This document shows, piece by piece, positions 23,109-27,127 of a DNA stretch of 27,127 nt. Source of the DNA: an uncultured Eubacteriales bacterium (GTDB taxonomy: Bacteria > Bacillota > Clostridia > Lachnospirales > Lachnospiraceae). Below the pieces are notes generated by a model. It saw only the letters and a program-made list of their open reading frames with translations, ran no database searches and was not told the origin of the DNA. Positions within the stretch are counted from its first letter, which is position 1. Each line of letters starts with the position of its first letter. The position numbers and the translations under genes were made by a program. Location of the stretch: NCBI GenBank assembly GCA_900549105.1, contig URND01000030.1:1-27127 (forward strand), written 5' to 3'.

Positions 23109-23131
23109 TAACCACCTCTGACTACTGTCAA
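23103..23131 (-). promoter_or_regulatory. Promoter of the lacI-alsACEKB operon (TTGACA - 17 - TATACT)
   Basis: Minus strand: perfect -35 TTGACA at 23126-23131, 17-bp spacer, -10 TATACT at 23103-23108. The tandem repeats extend from the -10 into the leader, so bound repressor would block it. Confidence 0.8.
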
Positions 23132-23210
23132 CAGCTTTTGATTTTTTCTACAATATTGGCAATATTTTTATGTCTTTTTTATGCATATCTTACATATAAT
23201 ATGCCTAATC

Positions 23211-23250
23211 CGATAAAATTTATCGTATTATTTTAATAAGTAAACGTTTA
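23211..23250. promoter_or_regulatory. Two upstream palindromes in the als control region
   Basis: CGATAAA-A-TTTATCG (23211-23225) is a perfect 7-bp arm palindrome. TAAACGTTTA (23241-23250) is a perfect 10-bp palindrome of the kind bound by LacI-family proteins with a central CG. They lie about 100-145 bp upstream of the als promoter. The rest of the 322-nt gap between asd and the regulator is AT-rich without a gene. Confidence 0.45.
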
Positions 23251-23265
23251 ATCTTTAACAATATA

Positions 23266-23320
23266 TAAAAAGGCTGCCCTGCCATTCCGGACATCTATCC
23301 GGATATGGCACGACAGCCTT
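23266..23320 (-). terminator. Terminator of asd
   Basis: Minus strand AAGGCTG...CAGCCTT with an inner stem TGCCAT(A)TCCGG / CCGGAATGGCA, followed by TTTTTAT, 22 nt after the asd stop. Confidence 0.8.
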
Positions 23321-23341
23321 AATAAATACGTATTATATTTT

Positions 23342-24427
23342 TTATTTTGCCTGAATATATCCCTTCGCAGTCAGCAATTCGGCACAAAGAATGGAGCCGC
23401 CGGCCGCACCGCGAATCGTATTATGGGAAAGTCCGACAAACTTATAATCATAGACTGCATCCTCGCGGAGACGTCCCACGGAAACGCCCATACCCCGCTC
23501 ATAATCCACATCCAACGCAACCTGCGGACGATTATCTTCCTCCAGATACTGGATAAACTGCTTTGGCGCACTCGGAAGGTTTAATTTCTGAGGCAGACCG
23601 CTGAAGCTCTTTAATTTCTCAATAAGCTCCTCTTTTGTCGGTTTTTTTGCAAATTTAACGAATACAGCGGCTGTGTGTCCGTTTAAAATAGGCACACGGA
23701 TACACTGGGTTGTAATCACAGGACTTTCTGCCTTCACAATCACACCGTCTTCCACTTTGCCCCAAATACGCAGCGGTTCCTGCTCGCTCTTTTCTTCTTC
23801 TCCGCCGATATATGGAATAATATTGCCTTCCATCTCCGGCCAGTCCTTAAATGTCTTTCCCGCACCGGAAATTGCCTGATATGTTGTGGCAATAACCTCC
23901 GTCGGCTCAAATTCTTTCCATGCGGTGAGCACCGGCGCATAACTCTGAATAGAGCAGTTTGGCTTTACGGCAACAAAACCGCGGGTAGTTCCAAGCCGTT
24001 TTTTCTGATGTTCAATAACTTCAAAATGCTCCGGATTGATTTCCGGCACAACCATCGGCACATCCGGCGTCCAGCGATGGGCGCTGTTATTGGAGACTAC
24101 CGGTGTCTCAGTCTTTGCATAGGCATCTTCAATCGCCCTGATTTCTTCTTTTGTCATATCAACAGCGCTGAAAACGAAATCGACTTCAGACGCAACTTTT
24201 TCCACTTCATTTACATTCATGACCATTAACTTTTTAACGCCCTCCGGCATCGGCGTGGTCATTTTCCAGCGGCCTCCGACCGCCTCTTCATAAGTTTTTC
24301 CTGCGGAACGCGGGCTTGCTGCAACAGCGACAACTTCATACCACGGATGATTTTCAAGAAGAGAAATAAATCTCTGTCCGACCATTCCAGTTGCTCCAAG
24401 AATTCCCACTCTTAATTTCTGTTCCAT
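23342..24427 (-). CDS. asd: Aspartate-semialdehyde dehydrogenase (archaeal/fungal type)
   Basis: Makes aspartate-4-semialdehyde for lysine, threonine and methionine synthesis and for the diaminopimelate of the cell wall. 361 residues. NADPH-binding GATGMVGQRF at 11-20, catalytic Cys158 in KPNCSIQS, ISGAGKTF, the substrate motif HTAAVFV region with RVPILNGH, and the C-terminal VGLSHNTIRGAAGGS. The PNCSIQ and NTIRGAAG patterns belong to the archaeal/fungal subgroup, not the E. coli type (GGNCTV). ATG 24427, with AAGGAG, is preferred; an in-frame ATG at 24469 is ahead of that site. It has its own promoter and terminator and no pathway neighbours here. No lysine riboswitch is apparent in the short leader. 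Confidence 0.95.
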   Translation of the reverse strand: MEQKLRVGILGATGMVGQRFISLLENHPWYEVVAVAASPRSAGKTYEEAVGGRWKMTTPMPEGVKKLMVMNVNEVEKVASEVDFVFSAVDMTKEEIRAIEDAYAKTETPVVSNNSAHRWTPDVPMVVPEINPEHFEVIEHQKKRLGTTRGFVAVKPNCSIQSYAPVLTAWKEFEPTEVIATTYQAISGAGKTFKDWPEMEGNIIPYIGGEEEKSEQEPLRIWGKVEDGVIVKAESPVITTQCIRVPILNGHTAAVFVKFAKKPTKEELIEKLKSFSGLPQKLNLPSAPKQFIQYLEEDNRPQVALDVDYERGMGVSVGRLREDAVYDYKFVGLSHNTIRGAAGGSILCAELLTAKGYIQAK

Positions 24428-24486
24428 TGTAAAATCTCCTTTATTCTGATGTCCGTCCAACAAACACATTTGTGTGTACTCGAACT

Positions 24487-24515
24487 ATGTTACACGATAT
24501 TGTATGAAAAAGCAA
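24487..24515 (-). promoter_or_regulatory. Promoter of asd (TTGCTT - 17 - TAACAT)
   Basis: Minus strand: -35 TTGCTT at 24510-24515, -10 TAACAT at 24487-24492, 17-bp spacer. The leader is about 50 nt. Confidence 0.5.
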
Positions 24516-24524
24516 GTATTTTTT

Positions 24525-25259
24525 CTAATTATTTTCCACTCTATGATAGAACTGGCCGGAGCTTGTCAGATAATAGACGGAGTCATCATCCAGACAGTAT
24601 ATCGCCATTTTTCCGCCAAAGGCATAGCCGCAGTCCAGGCCAATACGGTTTTCATCCCGCCATATTTCCGTTGAATCCAAAGGCTCGCCCCTGTCATCCC
24701 GGATAATCAGCGAAAAGGTATGTCCAAAGAAAACCCGGACTTCCGAATCCCGCAGCCGCAGCGGTTTTCCATAAAATGCCTTCTGCTCCCACAGCATTTT
24801 AAAGGGTTTCTGCTGCTTCATCAATTCCTCCAGAGAATGATAACGGATGCCCTCCGTAAAAACCCCCGCATGGACGAGAATATTTTTTCCGAGAATCTTA
24901 TACATCGGCCGTTCCCTGAGATAGTCCACCACCGCTTTCTGTTCCTTTTCCGAAAGCTCCATATATTGAAGGTAGGTTTCCCGGCCGCCGTGTTCCAGCC
25001 AGAACCGCCGCACCTCACTGTCTGAAAGAACACTCGTATTCACATCTACATTCCACAGAAAACCCTGCTCGTGATTTCCCATAAGAAGTTCCATATTCGG
25101 TCGTTCCATAATATATTGAAGCAATGGAATCGGCTCCTCTCCCCGGTCCACCGCATCGCCGATAATATAAAGAAAGTCTTCATCGCCAAAATGAATATAT
25201 TCCAGCATTTGCTTAAATTGTTTAAAACACCCGTGAATGTCTGACGTCAGATAAATCAT
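24525..25259 (-). CDS. PPP-family metallophosphatase (serine/threonine protein phosphatase-like)
   Basis: 244 residues with the full metallophosphoesterase signature: DIHG at 7-10 (LTSDIHGCFKQF), GDAVDRG at 34-40, GNHE at 61-64 (LLMGNHEQGF), later HAG (ILVHAGVF) and FFGHTF. This GDxVDRG...GNHE pattern is that of bacterial PPP phosphatases such as PrpA/PrpB and related Ap4A-type enzymes; the exact substrate is not evident. No signal peptide, so it is probably cytosolic. Its ATG 25259 overlaps the stop of the DUF218 gene by 4 nt (ATGA), so it is translated in tandem with it. Two metal ions in the active site are expected from the family. Confidence 0.88.
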   Translation of the reverse strand: MIYLTSDIHGCFKQFKQMLEYIHFGDEDFLYIIGDAVDRGEEPIPLLQYIMERPNMELLMGNHEQGFLWNVDVNTSVLSDSEVRRFWLEHGGRETYLQYMELSEKEQKAVVDYLRERPMYKILGKNILVHAGVFTEGIRYHSLEELMKQQKPFKMLWEQKAFYGKPLRLRDSEVRVFFGHTFSLIIRDDRGEPLDSTEIWRDENRIGLDCGYAFGGKMAIYCLDDDSVYYLTSSGQFYHRVENN

Positions 25260-25978
25260 TGAATTCTCCCCACTTTCGCACGCAGCCGATACAGCATCAG
25301 TGCAAAAAATTCCCTTACATAATAATTTAACAGTAATACCGGCTCCGAGGAAGCCGCCAGCCCGGAGACATGGGCCATTCCAAGGCGCCTGGCTGTCTCC
25401 AGAGAACGGAACAGATGAAAGCCATTGGTTACGATCACATAGCTTTTCTCCTTTCCTCCCAGGGCCATTGAATAGAGAAGATTTTCCCGCGTGCTCTCTG
25501 ATGCCGCTTCCAGCAAAATCCGCTCTTTCCCAATGCCCATATCCGTCAGCGTCTCCGCAATACAGGCCGCCTCGGTTATATTCTCCCCCGGCCCCCGGCC
25601 GCCGGAAGCAATGACCTTTGTTCCCGGATTCCTTTTTAAATACCCGGCTCCGGCCTCAATCCGCCGCAATAGTGAGCGGGACGGCCGGTCTCCTTTTACC
25701 TGGGCGCCCATAATAATCATATAATCCGCTCCCGGCTTCGGTTTCTCATGAGCGCTGCACAACAGCAGCCCTTCCTGAAAAAGAAAATACACAGCGCCCA
25801 TGCCTATCGGAAATTTAAGCCTGGACAGCCATTTATCGGGCAGTGCGGACAAGGCCGCAAAAAAAGCAGCCGCCGCCAGCCAAAATCCCGCGAATGTTGT
25901 GCGGATTCCCGCATATGATATGATAAGTACATAATAGAGCAGGTTAAAAATACCTGCTGTTTTTAGTATGTTTTTCAT
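25256..25978 (-). CDS. YdcF/SanA-like DUF218 membrane protein
   Basis: 240 residues from ATG 25978, chosen because AGAGG precedes it at the right distance; an in-frame ATG 114 nt upstream lies inside the divergent gene. Two or three membrane helices at the N-terminus (FNLLYYVLIISYAG, FWLAAAAFFAALSAL, FPIGMGAVYFLFQEGLLL) are followed by a DUF218 domain: DYMIIMGAQVKGDRPSRSL, VIASGGRGPGENITEA, ILLEAASESTRENLLYS and IVTNGFHLFRSLETARRLG, which carry the conserved GAQ, SGG, E-x-x-S-x-x-T-x-E-N and TNxFHxxR motifs. Family members are linked to cell-envelope functions in Proteobacteria; the reaction is not known. It shares an overlapping 4-nt junction with the phosphatase. Confidence 0.87.
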   Translation of the reverse strand: MKNILKTAGIFNLLYYVLIISYAGIRTTFAGFWLAAAAFFAALSALPDKWLSRLKFPIGMGAVYFLFQEGLLLCSAHEKPKPGADYMIIMGAQVKGDRPSRSLLRRIEAGAGYLKRNPGTKVIASGGRGPGENITEAACIAETLTDMGIGKERILLEAASESTRENLLYSMALGGKEKSYVIVTNGFHLFRSLETARRLGMAHVSGLAASSEPVLLLNYYVREFFALMLYRLRAKVGRIQ

Positions 25979-26020
25979 AAATAACCTCTTATATAATATC
26001 AGAAAGGAATGAATGACTTC

Positions 26021-26479
26021 ATGAAAGCTGCTGAACAGGTTCAAATCATCCGTCAGGCTCTCCTGCTCCGCGAAAAAAATCAATATACCCAATCCTCACT
26101 CCGACTTCTTGTCAATCAGGGATACAGCGACTGCTCCTCCTTTGTGTGGTGGCTTTACCTTTCAACCCTGAAACTGGATATCGGCATGGACACACCGGAG
26201 CAGATACTTTCCCTCAAAGGGCTGGATGTAGACTTCGGTGAATCAGAAATTCCCGATACAGCCCGCCTGAATCCGGGCGACCTTCTTTTCTTTAAGGGCA
26301 ACGACACATCCCGTCCCTTCGCTGTCGGCCATGTTGAAATGTACCTCGGCCAGGGAAAACTCATCGGCCATAATGACAACGGTCTTCCCGGCCCAACCAT
26401 CAAGGAACTCAACACCTTCTGCAAGGAGCGCAGCGATGCCGGACGCCCTTATATTAAAACCCGCCGCTTTATATTTTAA
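26021..26479 (+). CDS. NlpC/P60-type cysteine hydrolase, no visible signal peptide
   Basis: 152 residues from ATG 26021, with AAAGGA about 12 nt upstream; ATG 26009 lies too near that site. The C40 (NlpC/P60) signature is present: catalytic Cys38 in GYSDCSSFVWWLYL, the loop LNPGDLLFF before the first His, His104 in VGHVEMYLGQG, and a third polar residue probably His117 in LIGHND. Such enzymes cleave gamma-D-Glu-diaminopimelate bonds in peptidoglycan. A secretion signal or cell-wall domain is not visible, which is odd for that role, so the protein may be cytosolic or act on other amides. It is divergent from the DUF218 gene with a 42-nt gap. Confidence 0.82.
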   Translation: MKAAEQVQIIRQALLLREKNQYTQSSLRLLVNQGYSDCSSFVWWLYLSTLKLDIGMDTPEQILSLKGLDVDFGESEIPDTARLNPGDLLFFKGNDTSRPFAVGHVEMYLGQGKLIGHNDNGLPGPTIKELNTFCKERSDAGRPYIKTRRFIF

Positions 26480-26575
26480 TAATTTTTCCGGTCAAAGTAA
26501 ATAATATCTTTATTTTTTAACAAAAATACTATATAATACTAACTATATGTGATTAAAAAACAGGAAGGTGATTTT

Positions 26576-26830
26576 ATGAAGATCGGTAAATTTTTTAAAT
26601 TTGTGATTAAAACATTGGCCGCTGCCATCGCCATCGGAAGTATAGCTTATATTGTCAAGGATATTATGGATAAAAAAGCTTCCGATAATTTCGATGACAC
26701 TTGGGATGATGATTTGGATGAGGATTTTGACGATATGTTTGATGACGAGGATTCTGAAGATGTCACCAGCACTCGCGAATATGTAAAAATAGATCCTTCT
26801 AAAATGTCTGCCGAAACCTGTGAAGAATAA
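26576..26830 (+). CDS. Small acidic single-pass membrane protein
   Basis: 84 residues from ATG 26576 with GGAAGGTG just upstream; an in-frame ATG at 26549 is before that site. Family not recognised. One membrane helix at about residues 8-28 (FVIKTLAAAIAIGSIAYIV) with basic residues before it, then a run dominated by Asp and Glu (DDTWDDDLDEDFDDMFDDED), then a short polar tail. The basic N-terminus suggests the acidic tail is outside the cytoplasm only if the topology follows the positive-inside rule. A TATAAT at 26532-26537 is a likely -10, with no good -35. The S1-domain gene starts 12 nt after its stop, so the two may be co-transcribed. Confidence 0.65.
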   Translation: MKIGKFFKFVIKTLAAAIAIGSIAYIVKDIMDKKASDNFDDTWDDDLDEDFDDMFDDEDSEDVTSTREYVKIDPSKMSAETCEE

Positions 26831-26842
26831 TGAGGTGAAAAT

Positions 26843-27127
26843 ATGAGTGAATCAACAAAACGCGCTGCAGAAGAAAAAATTTCATGGGAAGGATTACAGC
26901 AGCTGATGGATGAAGACACTGTTCTTTCCGTTCAGATTAAAGGCGTTGTCAACGCCGGCGTCATTGCTTATGTCCAGGGTGTCCGCGGTTTTATCCCGGC
27001 TTCCCAGCTCTCCACAAGCTATGTGGAAGATTTAAATGAATGGCTGAATAAAACAGTGGATGTTAAAATCATCACTGTGGATGCCGAGCAGAAACGGCTT
27101 GTATTGTCCGGCCGTGTTGTCGAGCAG
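26843..27127 (+). CDS. S1 RNA-binding domain protein, 3' end cut by window edge
   Basis: 95 residues are visible from ATG 26843 (GAGGTG upstream). After a short leader (MSESTKRAAEEKISWEGLQQ), an S1 domain begins at about residue 28: VLSVQIKGVVNAGVIAYVQGVRGFIPASQLS is its first half, with G-G-x-x-x-FIP-x-S, followed by VDVKIITVDAEQKRLVLSGR. The protein is probably related to ribosomal protein S1-like or YabR-type factors, which bind RNA. Whether a second S1 domain follows cannot be seen, because the window ends. No signal peptide. Confidence 0.88.
   Translation, partial: MSESTKRAAEEKISWEGLQQLMDEDTVLSVQIKGVVNAGVIAYVQGVRGFIPASQLSTSYVEDLNEWLNKTVDVKIITVDAEQKRLVLSGRVVEQ

Noticed and set aside
24428..24524. 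Possible lysine riboswitch before asd
   Set aside because: The leader is only about 50-60 nt with no matching core; too short for that riboswitch.
1..27127. CRISPR array or prophage
   Set aside because: No regularly spaced direct repeats and no phage structural or integrase genes were seen.

Overview
The window looks like chromosomal DNA from an anaerobic, spore-lineage Firmicute, most likely a gut Lachnospiraceae (Clostridia). The grounds are the yicC-remA-gmk-rpoZ order, an RqcH homologue, iron-sulfur serine dehydratase split into two subunits, an archaeal/fungal-type aspartate-semialdehyde dehydrogenase, a Spo0A-type DNA-binding protein, GGAGG ribosome binding sites and moderate GC. The placement is inferred from gene content, not from a marker-gene search.

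Region 1 (1-5.4 kb, minus strand) is a housekeeping block: yicC, remA, gmk, rpoZ, rpoD and the 5' part of priA. It starts from a strong sigma-A-type promoter, and rpoD has a second one. Region 2 (5.4-7.2 kb, plus) is the ribosome quality-control gene rqcH, split by a frameshift near its 5' end. Region 3 (7.2-10.5 kb, minus) is accessory: an SGNH hydrolase, two small membrane proteins, an Rpn-type nuclease/transposase-family protein and a small unknown gene. One membrane-protein gene carries an in-frame copy of a structured 75-bp repeat. Region 4 (10.6-15.05 kb) holds sdaAB-sdaAA (serine deamination to pyruvate), convergent trxB, a D-cysteine desulfhydrase-like gene, a stand-alone Spo0A C-terminal-domain gene with an exact 0A box upstream, and tRNA-Ser(CGA).

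Region 5 (15.1-23.1 kb, minus) is a D-allose catabolic locus: a LacI-family regulator, alsA, alsC, alsE, alsK and alsB, then, after a terminator, rpiB/alsI and a second, zinc-motif-less ROK protein. AlsBAC would import D-allose, AlsK phosphorylate it, RpiB isomerise allose-6-P to allulose-6-P, and AlsE epimerise that to fructose-6-P. The promoter is followed by a duplicated 32-bp operator-like unit. A second copy of the structured repeat lies in the rpiB leader. Region 6 (23.3-27.1 kb) has asd, a PPP-family phosphatase, a DUF218 membrane protein, a divergent NlpC/P60-like protein, a small acidic membrane protein and the start of an S1-domain protein.

The most unusual signal is the pair of 75-76-bp repeats at 8072-8146 and 16561-16636. 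They share three potential stem-loops whose arms change in compensating fashion. Both read as an open frame beginning LYRAEPD, one inserted inside a coding gene and the other running in frame into rpiB. This resembles the idea of a protein-coding palindromic element. No CRISPR array, prophage, complete insertion sequence or known riboswitch was recognised.
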